Part shown: positions 53,452 to 63,071 of the stretch, one piece after another | Numbering within the stretch: position 1 is the stretch's first letter | Layout: the number at the start of each line of letters is the position of its first letter | Assembly (NCBI RefSeq): GCF_000419605.1 | Contig: NZ_ATTI01000001.1 | Span: forward strand, 1,956,501-2,020,500 | Source of the DNA: Sphingomonas phyllosphaerae 5.2 | Lineage (GTDB): Bacteria; Pseudomonadota; Alphaproteobacteria; Sphingomonadales; Sphingomonadaceae | Direction: 5' to 3' | Length of the DNA: 64,000 nucleotides | Notes under the pieces: model-generated | The model's database searches: none | What the model was told of the DNA's origin: nothing | Seen by the model: only the letters and a program-made list of their open reading frames with translations | Made by a program: the position numbers and the translations under genes

Positions 53452-54981
53452 GTGGCGCAACAGACGGCATCCGCGACCTTCGACGCCGACCTGCTGGTGA
53501 TCGGCGGCGGCATCAACGGCGTCGGGATCGCACGCGATGCGGCGGGGCGCGGGCTGTCGGTGGTGCTGGTCGAGCAGGACGACCTCGCCAGCCACACGTC
53601 ATCGGCATCGACCAAGTTGATCCACGGCGGCCTGCGTTACCTCGAATATCGTGAGTTCCGGCTGGTGCGAGAGGCGCTTATCGAGCGCGAGCGGTTGTGG
53701 CGGATGGCGCCGCACATCATCTGGCCGCTGGAATTCGTGCTGCCGCAAAGCAACTCGCCGCGCCCTGCATGGCTCGTGCGGCTGGGACTGTTCCTCTACG
53801 ACCATCTCGGTGGCCGCAAGGACCTGCCCGCGACGCGGACGGTGGCGCTCGATCGCGACCCCGTCGGCAACGGCTTGCGGCCCGGCCATCCGAAGGCCTT
53901 CGTCTATTCCGATTGCTGGGTGGAGGACAGTCGGCTGGTCGTGCTCAACGCGCGCGACGCCGCCGCGCGCGGCGCGACGATCCTTACGCGCACCCGATTG
54001 GTGGCCGCGCAGCGCGACGATGACGGCGGTGGGTGGATCGCGACGGTCGAGGACGGCGATGGCCGGCGCGACCTGCGGACGCGCGCGCTGGTCAACGCCG
54101 CCGGCCCATGGGTTGCCGAAGTGCTGGGCATGGTTCCGGACGCACGGGGCGACAAGGGCGTGCGGCTGATCAAGGGAAGCCACATCGTCGTGCCGCGCCT
54201 CTACGAGGGCGCGCATGCGTTCCTGCTCCAGAACCCTGATCGGCGCGTCGTCTTCGCCATCCCCTACGAACAGCATTTCACGCTGATCGGCACCACCGAC
54301 GAAGCATGGCAGGGCGCCCCCGGCCGCGCCGCGATCGACCAGCAAGAAATCGACTACCTGCTCGGCACCGTCGCGCGCTATTTCGAGCGGCCGGTGGTGC
54401 AGGACGACATCGCCTGGAGCTATTCCGGCATCCGCCCGCTCTACGACGATCATGCCGCCAACGCCGCTGCCGTCACGCGCGATTATGTGCTGCACCTGGA
54501 GGGCGACACCGCGCGCGCGCCGCTGCTGTCGATCTTCGGTGGAAAGATCACCACGTATCGCAAGCTTGCCGAGCATGCCTTGCAGGAACTTGCCCCGTTC
54601 TTCCCGGCTGCCGGCAATGCATGGACAGCCGGTGCCACCTTGCCCGGAGGCGATATGCCGGACGCCGATTTCGACCGCTATCTCGCGCAGATCGTTGTTC
54701 GATATCCTAGCCAGCCCGCATCGCTGCTGCGACGCCTCGCCCGCGCCTACGGCACCGACACGGCGGAGCTGCTTGGTGAGGCTGCGACGCCGGGCGATCT
54801 CGGCGAGGACTTTGGCGCCGGTCTCCACGCGCGCGAGATCGACTTCCTCTGCGAGCGGGAATGGGCGAGAACCGGCGACGACATCCTGTTCCGGCGCAGC
54901 AAGCTGGGTCTTCATGTGACGGCCGGGACGATCGAGCGGATCGACGCCTATCTCGCGCAGCGGAGGGGTGCAGCAAACTAG
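53452..54981 (+). CDS. glpD: Glycerol-3-phosphate dehydrogenase (aerobic, FAD)
   Basis: 509-residue membrane-associated flavoenzyme, oxidising glycerol 3-phosphate to dihydroxyacetone phosphate with electrons to quinone. FAD site IGGGINGVGIARDAAGRGL at residues 17-35; DLASHTSSASTKLIHGGLRYLEYREFRLVREAL is the GlpD signature. KGSHIVVPRLY, IPYEQHFTLIGTTD and SIFGGKITTYRKLAEHAL complete it. I use the GTG at 53452 because GAGGTG is spaced four bases upstream; ATG at 53440 would add four residues. Divergent from glpFK. Confidence 0.96.
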   Translation: MAQQTASATFDADLLVIGGGINGVGIARDAAGRGLSVVLVEQDDLASHTSSASTKLIHGGLRYLEYREFRLVREALIERERLWRMAPHIIWPLEFVLPQSNSPRPAWLVRLGLFLYDHLGGRKDLPATRTVALDRDPVGNGLRPGHPKAFVYSDCWVEDSRLVVLNARDAAARGATILTRTRLVAAQRDDDGGGWIATVEDGDGRRDLRTRALVNAAGPWVAEVLGMVPDARGDKGVRLIKGSHIVVPRLYEGAHAFLLQNPDRRVVFAIPYEQHFTLIGTTDEAWQGAPGRAAIDQQEIDYLLGTVARYFERPVVQDDIAWSYSGIRPLYDDHAANAAAVTRDYVLHLEGDTARAPLLSIFGGKITTYRKLAEHALQELAPFFPAAGNAWTAGATLPGGDMPDADFDRYLAQIVVRYPSQPASLLRRLARAYGTDTAELLGEAATPGDLGEDFGAGLHAREIDFLCEREWARTGDDILFRRSKLGLHVTAGTIERIDAYLAQRRGAAN

Positions 54982-55116
54982 ATCTCATCAACCTTTCGCG
55001 GGGTTTGCACGCCCTCCAAATGAACCCGGCCGTCCCGGGTACGTTAGGGCCGGACGCGATAGCGGAAGACGGGACGACCTGCTGTCCCGAACCGAGGCGC
55101 GTTCGAGGAGAATGGC

Positions 55117-55551
55117 GTGGCCGAACTGACACTCGCGGATCTGTCGAAGAAGATGGCGAAGCTCGACTTTGCCATGCTGGCGACGCAATCGGCAGACGGC
55201 GGGACGACCGCGCGCCCGATGAGCAACAACGGCGACGTCGAATATCAGGGCGACAGTTACTTCTTCTCCTATGCGGACTCCCGCAAAGTTGCGGAGATCA
55301 AGGCCAATCCTCGCGTCACGCTCAGCTACACCGGTGCCGCCGGAATGCTCGGCGGGCCGCCGTTGTTCGTGGCCGTCGATGGCGCGGCGTCGCTCATCAC
55401 GGATCGACAAGCCTTCGAGGAACATTGGACCAAGGATCTCGATCGCTACTTTCCGGAAGGGGTCGACACCCCCGGTGTCGTCATGATCAAGATTCACGCC
55501 GCGACGATTCGCTATTGGGACGGCGGGGACGAGGGAGAGTTGCGCGCCTGA
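55117..55551 (+). CDS. Pyridoxamine-5'-phosphate-oxidase-like FMN-binding protein
   Basis: 144-residue split-barrel protein of the general stress protein 26 (PNPOx-like) family, likely binding FMN or F420/heme-type cofactors. DFAMLATQSADGGTTARPMSNNGDVEYQGDSYFFSYADSRKVAEIKANPRVTLSYTG is the fold's core; FEEHWTKDLDRYFPEGVDTPGVVMIKIHA is characteristic of GSP26 proteins. Start is GTG with GAGGAG six bases upstream. It is single, 135 bp after glpD. Confidence 0.9.
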   Translation: MAELTLADLSKKMAKLDFAMLATQSADGGTTARPMSNNGDVEYQGDSYFFSYADSRKVAEIKANPRVTLSYTGAAGMLGGPPLFVAVDGAASLITDRQAFEEHWTKDLDRYFPEGVDTPGVVMIKIHAATIRYWDGGDEGELRA

Positions 55552-55675
55552 CGCTGGCGGGTGCGATCTGCGTGGCAGGGCGGAACCGCGGGTGCGGAAG
55601 CATCGTCGGCCCAGCGTGTTAAAAAGCGTGCCGCTCCGTTCACGCGCGGCTGCGCCCGCGCTATGCGGCAAGCCC

Positions 55676-56536
55676 ATGCGTACGTTCCTGCTCTCGCTCG
55701 CCGCCGCGTTGCTTTCGGCCACCCCGGCACATGCCGAGACGATCCTGTTCGTCGGCAACAGCTTCACCTTCGGTGCCAACGCGCCGGTAAGGGTGCTCAA
55801 CGCCGATCGGGTGACCGACCTCAATAACGAACGGATCGGCGGGGTACCGGGATTGTTCAAGCGCTTCAGCGAGGAAGCCGGCCTCGACTGGCAGGTTTCG
55901 CTCGAAACGTCGCCGGGCAAGACGCTCGGATGGCACTTGGCGGAGCGGCGCACGCTGCTCGATCGCCGCTGGGACCATGTCGTCCTGCAGGAATACAGCA
56001 CGCTCTCGCCGGTCGCGCCGGGTGACGGCGCCGCGACGATCGCGGACGCGCGCCGGATCGCTGACCTAGTTCGATCTCGCAACGACAAGGTTGCGATCAC
56101 ATTAACGTCGACATGGACGCGCCCGGATCTGGTGTTCCTGCCCGACAAACGCTGGTCGGGAACGCCGGTCCAGCAAATGGCGAACGACCTCCGCCGCGTC
56201 ATGGACCGCGCCGCAAAGGACGCGCGTGCTGACGTCGCCCCCGTCGGTCAGGCGTTCACCTGCGCGATCCGCAGCGGGGCGGCGGACGCCAATCCCTATG
56301 ATGGGATCGACTTCACCCGCGTGCCTTTGTGGTCGTACGATCATTACCACGCGAGCAGCTACGGTTATTACCTCGAGGCGCTGGTCGTCTTCGGGCGCGT
56401 CACCGGGGTCGATCCGCTGACGCTGGGGCCGGGCGAGAGCGCCGCCGCCGACCTCGGCTTTTCGAGCGCGGAAACCGGTGCGCTACAGCAGGCCGCGCAC
56501 GATGTGATCGCGACCGACGGCGGATGCGGGCGTTAG
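55676..56536 (+). CDS. Secreted SGNH-like hydrolase/lipase-type protein
   Basis: 286-residue exported protein. Signal peptide to AHAET (about 20). ILFVGNSFTFGANAPV is the block-I equivalent of SGNH hydrolases (GNS in place of GDS), DHVVLQEYSTLS a middle block, and DYDHYHASSYGYYLEA-like WSYDHYHASSYGYYL holds the His block V (DxxH pattern). This shape is common in GDSL-like secreted esterases that deacetylate sugars. No obvious partner; single between the stress protein and proline genes. Exact substrate unknown. Confidence 0.78.
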   Translation: MRTFLLSLAAALLSATPAHAETILFVGNSFTFGANAPVRVLNADRVTDLNNERIGGVPGLFKRFSEEAGLDWQVSLETSPGKTLGWHLAERRTLLDRRWDHVVLQEYSTLSPVAPGDGAATIADARRIADLVRSRNDKVAITLTSTWTRPDLVFLPDKRWSGTPVQQMANDLRRVMDRAAKDARADVAPVGQAFTCAIRSGAADANPYDGIDFTRVPLWSYDHYHASSYGYYLEALVVFGRVTGVDPLTLGPGESAAADLGFSSAETGALQQAAHDVIATDGGCGR

Positions 56537-56748
56537 GCGCTGCTTCATCGCGGGGCAATGCGAACACGGTATGGGGTCGTGATCGACGGCCATCAGAAAA
56601 GACGCCCCCATCAGCAATCGTTACCTTCGTCGTCGGCGCCGGCATCGCCAGTCCAGGGTGCTCGCGTTCACGCTGTTCCTTGCGTTCGCCGCCGTGGCGA
56701 CCGCGGTACTTTGCGTCGTCGCGCTGACATCTCGCTAGCCGGAGTGGG

Positions 56749-57234
56749 CTACACGCCGGCGTCGCGGATCGTCTCCATAGCGACGAATGTCGAAGTGCTG
56801 GCGACATGCGGGAGCGACGAAATCCGCTCGCCCAGGACCTCGCGATAGCGACGAATATCCGCCGTACGCACCTTCAGCAGATAATCGAAGCTGCTGGCGA
56901 TCATGTGGCATTCCTCGACCTCCGGGATGCGCAGCACCGCCCGGCGGAACTCATCGAGCGCCGCCTCGCGCGTGTCGGACAGCTTCACCTCGGTGAAGGC
57001 GACGTGATCCAGCCCGAGCCGGGCCGGATCAACGATGGCGCGGAAGCCGAGGATGTAGCCGGCGTCGATCAGCCGCCGCAGCCGCACCTGGCACGGTGTT
57101 TTCGACAATCCCACGCGGCGCGCCAGTTCGGTGACCGATAGCCGGCCCTCCGCACGCAAGGCGTCGATGATCCGCCGATCGAACGCGTCGATCGGCGCGC
57201 TTGCGGCGATTTTGGCGTCCGTTCGGTTTGTCAT
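56749..57234 (-). CDS. Lrp/AsnC family regulator (PutR-like)
   Basis: 161-residue regulator. DAFDRRIIDALRAEGRLSVTELARRVGLSKTPCQVRLRRLIDAGYI is the AsnC-type helix-turn-helix; the C-terminal RAM/ligand domain is GLDHVAFTEVKLSDTREAALDEFRRAVLRIPEVEECHMIASSFDYLLKVRT. It is divergent from putA with 103 bp between them, an arrangement in which such proteins activate putA in response to proline (PutR of Rhizobium/Agrobacterium). Proline as ligand is inferred from the context. Confidence 0.92.
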   Translation of the reverse strand: MTNRTDAKIAASAPIDAFDRRIIDALRAEGRLSVTELARRVGLSKTPCQVRLRRLIDAGYILGFRAIVDPARLGLDHVAFTEVKLSDTREAALDEFRRAVLRIPEVEECHMIASSFDYLLKVRTADIRRYREVLGERISSLPHVASTSTFVAMETIRDAGV

Positions 57235-57337
57235 GCGTCCTCGAATAGTATCGAATGGCGCGATATTGCCGCAAATACGGACGGATCGCCAGTGACGCGT
57301 CGGCTATGGTGCGCAAACGAGAGAGGACCCGACCGCG

Positions 57338-60300
57338 ATGACTGCCACCCTTCCGCCTTTTGCCCGCTTCGCGCCGCCGATCCGCCCGCAAAGCGTACTA
57401 CGCCAGGCGATCACCGCTGCGTATCGTCGCAGCGAGCCTGAGTGCCTCGCGCCGCTGCTCGACGCCGCCTCGCTTACCGATCCGATCCGCACTGCCACGG
57501 CGGCGACCGCGACGGCGCTGGTCACGGCATTGCGCGCCAAGCACAAGGGCACCGGGGTGGAAGGGCTGGTGCAGGAATATGCGCTGTCTAGCCAGGAAGG
57601 CGTGGCGCTGATGTGCCTTGCCGAGGCGCTGCTGCGGATCCCGGATACCGCGACGCGCGACGCGTTGATCCGCGACAAGATAGCGGGCGGCGACTGGCGC
57701 AGCCATGTCGGCGATGGGCGCTCGTTGTTCGTCAATGCCGCGAGCTGGGGGCTGGTCGTCACCGGCAAGCTGACCGGCAGCGTCAACGACAGCGGCCTCA
57801 GCGCCGCGCTGACACGGCTGATCGCGCGGGCGGGCGAGCCGGTGATCCGCCGCGGCGTCGACATGGCCATGCGGATGATGGGCGAGCAGTTCGTCACCGG
57901 CGAGACGATCGCCGAAGCGCTGAAGCGCGCTCGCCCACTCGAGGCGCGCGGGTTCCGCTACAGCTATGACATGCTGGGTGAGGCGGCGACCACCGCCGCC
58001 GACGCCGAACGCTATTACCGCGACTACGTCGACGCCGTGGAGGCGATCGGCGTCGCATCGGCCCGGCGGGGGATCTACGAAGGCCCGGGCATTTCGATCA
58101 AGCTGTCGGCGCTGCACCCGCGGTATGTGCGTGCGCAGTCCGGACGCGTGATGGCGGAGCTGCTGCCGAAGGTGAAGGCGCTGGCGCTGCTCGCCCGGCG
58201 TCACGACATCGGGCTGAACATCGATGCAGAGGAAGCCGACCGGCTGGAATTGTCGCTCGACCTGCTCGAAAGCCTCGCGACCGACCCCGAGCTTGCCGGC
58301 TGGGACGGGCTGGGCTTCGTCGTGCAGGCTTATGGAAAGCGCTGCCCGTTCGTGATCGACTGGATCGTCGACCTCGCACGCCGTGCCGGGCGGCGCATCA
58401 TGGTGCGGCTGGTCAAGGGCGCCTACTGGGACGCCGAGATCAAGCGTGCGCAGGTCGACGGCCTCTCCGATTTTCCGGTCTATACCCGCAAGATCCACAC
58501 CGACGTCGCGTACATCGCCTGTGCGCGCAAGCTGCTGGCGTCGCGCGACGCGGTATTCCCGCAGTTCGCGACCCACAATGCGCAAACCCTCTCGGCGATC
58601 TACCATCTCGCCGGCGAGCGCTTCACGGTCGGGGATTATGAGTTCCAGTGCCTGCACGGCATGGGCGAACCGCTGTACGACGAAGTCGTCGGCGCGGACA
58701 AACTCAACCGGCCGTGCCGCATCTACGCGCCGGTTGGCACGCATGAAACGCTGCTCGCCTATCTGGTTCGACGGTTGCTAGAGAACGGAGCGAACTCGTC
58801 ATTCGTCAACCGTATCGCCGATCCGGAAGTCTCGATCGCCGACCTCGTCGCCGACCCGGCCGAAGCGGTGCGACGCATGGCGGTGCCGGGGCAGAAGAAC
58901 CCGCAGATAGCGCTGCCTGCTGAACTCTACGGCGCGCGCGTCAACTCCACCGGGCTCGACCTGAGCGACGAGAACGTGCTCGCTGCACTCGCCGAGACGA
59001 TGGCGGCGCAGGGGCCATGGCGTGCCGGTGCAAACGGCACCGCGCGTGCGGTGCTGAACCCCGCCGATTACCGCGATGAAGTGGGCGTCGTCTTCGAGAT
59101 GGACGCCGAGGGTGCGCGCGCTGCCGCCCGTGCCGCACAAGCCGCCGCCCCCGGCTGGGCGCAGGTCAGCCCCGCCGAGCGCGCTGCGATGCTCGATCGG
59201 GCCGCCGACGCGATGCAGGCGCAAATGCCGAACTTGCTGGCGCTGATCGTCCGCGAGGCGGGCAAGTCGCTCCCCAACGCCATTGCCGAGGTGCGCGAGG
59301 CGATCGACTTCCTGCGCTACTATGCCGAACAGGCCCGCTCGACGTTGGGCGCCGCGCACCGCGCTCTGGGTGTGGTCACGTGCATCAGTCCCTGGAACTT
59401 CCCGCTGGCGATCTTCACCGGGCAGGTCGCCGCTGCGCTGGTCGCGGGCAATGCGGTGCTCGCCAAGCCGGCCGAGGAGACCCCGCTGATCGCAGCGCAG
59501 GGCATCGCGATCCTGCACGAGGCCGGCATCCCCGCGGACATCCTGCACCTCGTCGCCGGCGACGGCGCGATCGGCGCGGCCCTGGTTGCCGCGCCCGAGA
59601 CCAGCGCGGTGATGTTCACCGGCTCGACAGAGGTCGCGCGGCTGATCCAGAAGGAATTGTCCAAACGGCTGCTGCCCGACGGCGCGCCGATCCCGTTCAT
59701 CGCCGAGACCGGCGGACAGAATGCGATGATCGTCGACTCGTCGGCGCTCGCCGAGCAGGTGGTGGCGGACGTGATCGCCTCCGCCTTCGACAGCGCGGGG
59801 CAGCGCTGTTCGGCATTACGCATCCTGTGCCTTCAGGACGAGATCGCCGACCGCACACTCGCGATGATCCGCGGCGCGCTCCACGAACTCTCGATTGGAC
59901 GCACCGACACGCTCGCCACCGACATCGGCCCGGTCATCACCGGCGATGCGCGCGCCACGATCGATCAGCACATCACCAGGATGCGCGCCGCCGGTCACCG
60001 CGTCGAGCAGGTCGAGCCGGTCGGCGACACCGCGCACGGCACGTTCGTCCCGCCGACGATCGTAGAGTTGCGCGACATCGCCGAACTGGAGCGCGAGGTG
60101 TTCGGCCCGGTGTTGCACGTCGTTCGCTTCCGCCGCGCCGAGCTCGACCGGCTGATCGATCGCATCAACGCCACCGGTTATGGTCTCACCTTCGGGCTGC
60201 ACACCCGGCTTGACGAAACGATCGCGCATGTCACCAGCCGGGTGAAGGCGGGCAATCTCTACATCAACCGCAACGTCATCGGTGCGGTCGTCGGCGTCCA

Positions 60301-60958
60301 GCCGTTCGGTGGGCGCGGCTTGTCGGGCACCGGACCGAAGGCGGGCGGCCCATTGTATCTCGGGCGTCTCGTCACGGGCGCGGACCTGCCGCCGCCGATC
60401 GTGTCGGACCGCGCCGACCCGGCGGCACGCGACCTGGCGGTGCTGCTGGAGGAACGCGGCGAAGCCGCCGCCGCGGCGCGCGTGCGCACGGCGATCGGCC
60501 GTTCGATGCTGGGCGCGGAAGCGGAACTGGCCGGACCGGTCGGGGAGCGCAACCTCTACGCACTCCATCCACGCGGCCGAATCCTGCTGCTTCCGCAAAC
60601 GCGCGACGGGCTGTTGGAGCAATTGGGGGTCGCGCTGGCGGCGGGTAACGACGTGGTCGTCGCCGACGTCGGTGAGTTGCGCGAGACGCTGACCACGCTG
60701 CCTCCGGCGATCGCGGCGCGCGTCCATGTCGCGACCGACTGGCGTCGCGAGCACGACTATGCCGGCGCGTTGATCGAGGGCGACGGGCCGCGCGTGGCCT
60801 CGGCGCTGGCCGCGCTTGCCGAACTCCCGGGGCCGATCGTGCTGCCGCAGGCGGCATCGGCGGGCTATCGGCTTGAGTGGTTGGTCGAGGAGGTCTCGAC
60901 CTCGATCAATACGACCGCCGCTGGTGGCAACGCGAGCCTGATGAGCCTGAGTGCTTGA
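57338..60958 (+). CDS. putA: Bifunctional proline dehydrogenase / P5C dehydrogenase
   Basis: 1206-residue PutA, converting proline to glutamate by two steps. The PRODH barrel is at about 150-470 (EARGFRYSYDMLGEAATT, GPGISIKLSALHPRY, RIMVRLVKGAYWDAEIKRAQ, THNAQTLSAI). The P5C/aldehyde dehydrogenase is at about 560-990, with Glu790 in AETGGQN and catalytic Cys824 in GQRCSALR. A C-terminal ALDH-like fold runs to 1206. There is no N-terminal ribbon-helix-helix, so it does not repress itself; the adjacent Lrp-type gene is the likely regulator. GAGAGAGGA precedes ATG. Confidence 0.97.
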   Translation: MTATLPPFARFAPPIRPQSVLRQAITAAYRRSEPECLAPLLDAASLTDPIRTATAATATALVTALRAKHKGTGVEGLVQEYALSSQEGVALMCLAEALLRIPDTATRDALIRDKIAGGDWRSHVGDGRSLFVNAASWGLVVTGKLTGSVNDSGLSAALTRLIARAGEPVIRRGVDMAMRMMGEQFVTGETIAEALKRARPLEARGFRYSYDMLGEAATTAADAERYYRDYVDAVEAIGVASARRGIYEGPGISIKLSALHPRYVRAQSGRVMAELLPKVKALALLARRHDIGLNIDAEEADRLELSLDLLESLATDPELAGWDGLGFVVQAYGKRCPFVIDWIVDLARRAGRRIMVRLVKGAYWDAEIKRAQVDGLSDFPVYTRKIHTDVAYIACARKLLASRDAVFPQFATHNAQTLSAIYHLAGERFTVGDYEFQCLHGMGEPLYDEVVGADKLNRPCRIYAPVGTHETLLAYLVRRLLENGANSSFVNRIADPEVSIADLVADPAEAVRRMAVPGQKNPQIALPAELYGARVNSTGLDLSDENVLAALAETMAAQGPWRAGANGTARAVLNPADYRDEVGVVFEMDAEGARAAARAAQAAAPGWAQVSPAERAAMLDRAADAMQAQMPNLLALIVREAGKSLPNAIAEVREAIDFLRYYAEQARSTLGAAHRALGVVTCISPWNFPLAIFTGQVAAALVAGNAVLAKPAEETPLIAAQGIAILHEAGIPADILHLVAGDGAIGAALVAAPETSAVMFTGSTEVARLIQKELSKRLLPDGAPIPFIAETGGQNAMIVDSSALAEQVVADVIASAFDSAGQRCSALRILCLQDEIADRTLAMIRGALHELSIGRTDTLATDIGPVITGDARATIDQHITRMRAAGHRVEQVEPVGDTAHGTFVPPTIVELRDIAELEREVFGPVLHVVRFRRAELDRLIDRINATGYGLTFGLHTRLDETIAHVTSRVKAGNLYINRNVIGAVVGVQPFGGRGLSGTGPKAGGPLYLGRLVTGADLPPPIVSDRADPAARDLAVLLEERGEAAAAARVRTAIGRSMLGAEAELAGPVGERNLYALHPRGRILLLPQTRDGLLEQLGVALAAGNDVVVADVGELRETLTTLPPAIAARVHVATDWRREHDYAGALIEGDGPRVASALAALAELPGPIVLPQAASAGYRLEWLVEEVSTSINTTAAGGNASLMSLSA

Positions 60959-61014
60959 TATGAAAGATGAAGGTTGAGGTACGACATAACGTCTCATAAG
61001 TAGCGCACTCGAAT

Positions 61015-61048
61015 GTCCGTGGAGCAGGCGACGTCTTGCGCCACGGAC
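61015..61048 (+). terminator. Hairpin between putA and peptidase gene
   Basis: GTCCGTGG (61015-61022) pairs with CCACGGAC (61041-61048), with a further GCA/TGC pair inside. It lies 57 bp after the putA stop and 26 bp before the next ATG, so it may terminate putA or act in the 5' leader of the peptidase. Confidence 0.45.
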
Positions 61049-61074
61049 GCCCTCCTCGTGCGAGATCGACTACC

Positions 61075-62856
61075 ATGGCCCCTCTCCTTCGCCGCGCTTC
61101 TGCGCTGGCGCTGTCGACCGCCCTCCCCGCGGCGGCACAATCACCGATCGACTTGCCGCCTGAATTGCCCTGGAGCGGGGCAAGCGAGCGATTGATCGCA
61201 GCGGCCGACGATCCGTGGATCACCCCGGCCGAGGCGGCGGGCTTCCGCACCACGCCGCGCTATGCCGAAGTCCGCGCATGGCTGGAGCGGCTCGCCGCCG
61301 CCTCCCCGATGATCTCGATGGAAACGTTCGGGCATACCGGCGAAGGCCGCGACATGCTGCTGGTCCGCGCGCACAAAGGCGCCGCCCGGAAGCCGGTGGT
61401 GCTGGTGCAGGCCGGGATCCACGCCGGTGAGATCGACGGCAAGGACGCCGGGCTCATGCTGCTGCGCGATATCGCCCTGCGCGGTCGGGACGACCTGCTC
61501 GACAAGGTCGATCTGGTCTTCGTGCCGATCTACAACATCGACGGTCACGAACGGATGAGCGCCTGGAATTTCGTCCACCTGCGCGGGCCGGCGCTGAAGG
61601 GCCACGACGCCAACGCTCGCGACATCGATCTCAATCGCGACTACGCCAAGGCCGACGCGCCGGAGACGCGCGCGATGATCGCGCTGCTGCGCCGGCTCGA
61701 TCCGATCCTCTACGTCGACTGCCACGTCAGCGAAGGCTTCGATATGCAGTATGACGTCACCTTCACCTATGCCGGATGGGGCAGATATGCACGGCACCGC
61801 GCGACGGCGGACTGGCTGGAGCGGCGGTTCGGGCCGGCTGCACAGGCCGCGCTGACCGCGGCGGGACACCTGCCGATCATCTATCCCTCGCCGATCGATG
61901 CGCGCACGCCGGCCAAGGGCATCCGCTATGGCCCGGAAGGGCCGCGCTATTCGACCGGCTATGGTGACTTCATCGGTGTGCCGACCGTACTGGTCGAGAA
62001 CCATATGCTCAAACCCTACCGGCAGCGCGTGCTCGGCACCTATGTCCTCCTAGACGCCGCCCTGAAGATCGCCGGCGACGATGCCAGGCAGATCGCCGCG
62101 GCCAAGGCGGCCGACCGGGCCAGTCGGCCACGTGAGTTGCTGACGCGCTGGACGCCGATGGAACAGCCCGTCGGCTGGATCGAGCGCTTCAAGGGCGTGG
62201 CGTTCGACACCTATATGTCGCCCGCTTCAGGTCGACGGGAGCAGCGCTGGACCGGAAGGAAGGTGACGTTCCGGATGCCGGTCATCGGCCAGCGCGCGAC
62301 CGAAACAGTGGCGTTGCCCGCCGCGTGGTGGGTGCCCGCGGCGCACACCGAAGTGCTCGATCGCCTGCGTCTCCATGGCATCGACTTCGCGGCGATCGAT
62401 CGCGGGCGCACGCTGGAGCTGGACGAGGCGCGTCTGGTCAACCCGAAGATCACCGGCGCCAGCGAGGGCCGATACCTCATCGCCACCGCCTTGACCCACC
62501 GCACGATTCCGCAGGTACTGCCGGCAGGCACCGTGCGCGTGCCGTCCGATCAGCCGAACGGCCTGCTCGCCGCTGCCCTTCTGGAGCCGGAGAGCCAGGA
62601 CTCGTTTCTGGCGTGGGGCTTCTTTCCGGAGATGTTGGCCCCACCGCCGAGCACCGACGCCTTCATCCTCGCGGCGCTCGGCGACAAGTTGCTGGCCACC
62701 GATCCCGCGGTTCGCGCCGCGTTCGAGAAGCGGCTCCTTGAGGATCGAGGCTTCGCTGCCGATCCCGATGCGCGGCTGGCGTGGCTTTACGCGCGCGCGG
62801 GGCCGGGCCATCCGCATCACCTCATCTATCCGATCCTCCGCGAGCCGGCGCGCTAG
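61075..62856 (+). CDS. M14-family zinc carboxypeptidase, secreted
   Basis: 593-residue metallopeptidase. Signal peptide to about 24 (STALPAAAQ). Zinc ligands: HAGE in QAGIHAGEIDGKDAG (His and Glu), and the His in DCHVSEGFD further along. IDLNRDYAKADAPETRAM is a carboxypeptidase block with the substrate Arg/Asn. The C-terminal 280 residues form a domain seen in the larger exported M14 proteins. It likely trims peptides in the periplasm or outside. Start MAPLLRR chosen at the signal. No partner gene. Confidence 0.9.
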   Translation: MAPLLRRASALALSTALPAAAQSPIDLPPELPWSGASERLIAAADDPWITPAEAAGFRTTPRYAEVRAWLERLAAASPMISMETFGHTGEGRDMLLVRAHKGAARKPVVLVQAGIHAGEIDGKDAGLMLLRDIALRGRDDLLDKVDLVFVPIYNIDGHERMSAWNFVHLRGPALKGHDANARDIDLNRDYAKADAPETRAMIALLRRLDPILYVDCHVSEGFDMQYDVTFTYAGWGRYARHRATADWLERRFGPAAQAALTAAGHLPIIYPSPIDARTPAKGIRYGPEGPRYSTGYGDFIGVPTVLVENHMLKPYRQRVLGTYVLLDAALKIAGDDARQIAAAKAADRASRPRELLTRWTPMEQPVGWIERFKGVAFDTYMSPASGRREQRWTGRKVTFRMPVIGQRATETVALPAAWWVPAAHTEVLDRLRLHGIDFAAIDRGRTLELDEARLVNPKITGASEGRYLIATALTHRTIPQVLPAGTVRVPSDQPNGLLAAALLEPESQDSFLAWGFFPEMLAPPPSTDAFILAALGDKLLATDPAVRAAFEKRLLEDRGFAADPDARLAWLYARAGPGHPHHLIYPILREPAR

Positions 62857-63071
62857 CCACGCTGCCGAAAACCGAGGTGGCACGCTCCGTCACGGGATCG
62901 CGCTCGTCCGATTGCGCGCTTCTACGGACCGCATCGTCCGAGGTACGATAGCGGGAGAGGCTGGCTTGCGCGGATTTGAGTGGGGCGATCGGTCAGGCGC
63001 TTCACGCGACCACTGACGGGGAACGGCATTCCACTTCAGCCGTATATCCCATTCTCGAGAAAAGGATTTCC

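Noticed and set aside
57398..58744. 448-codon reverse open frame
   Set aside because: Antisense to putA, without ribosome-binding site or recognisable domains.
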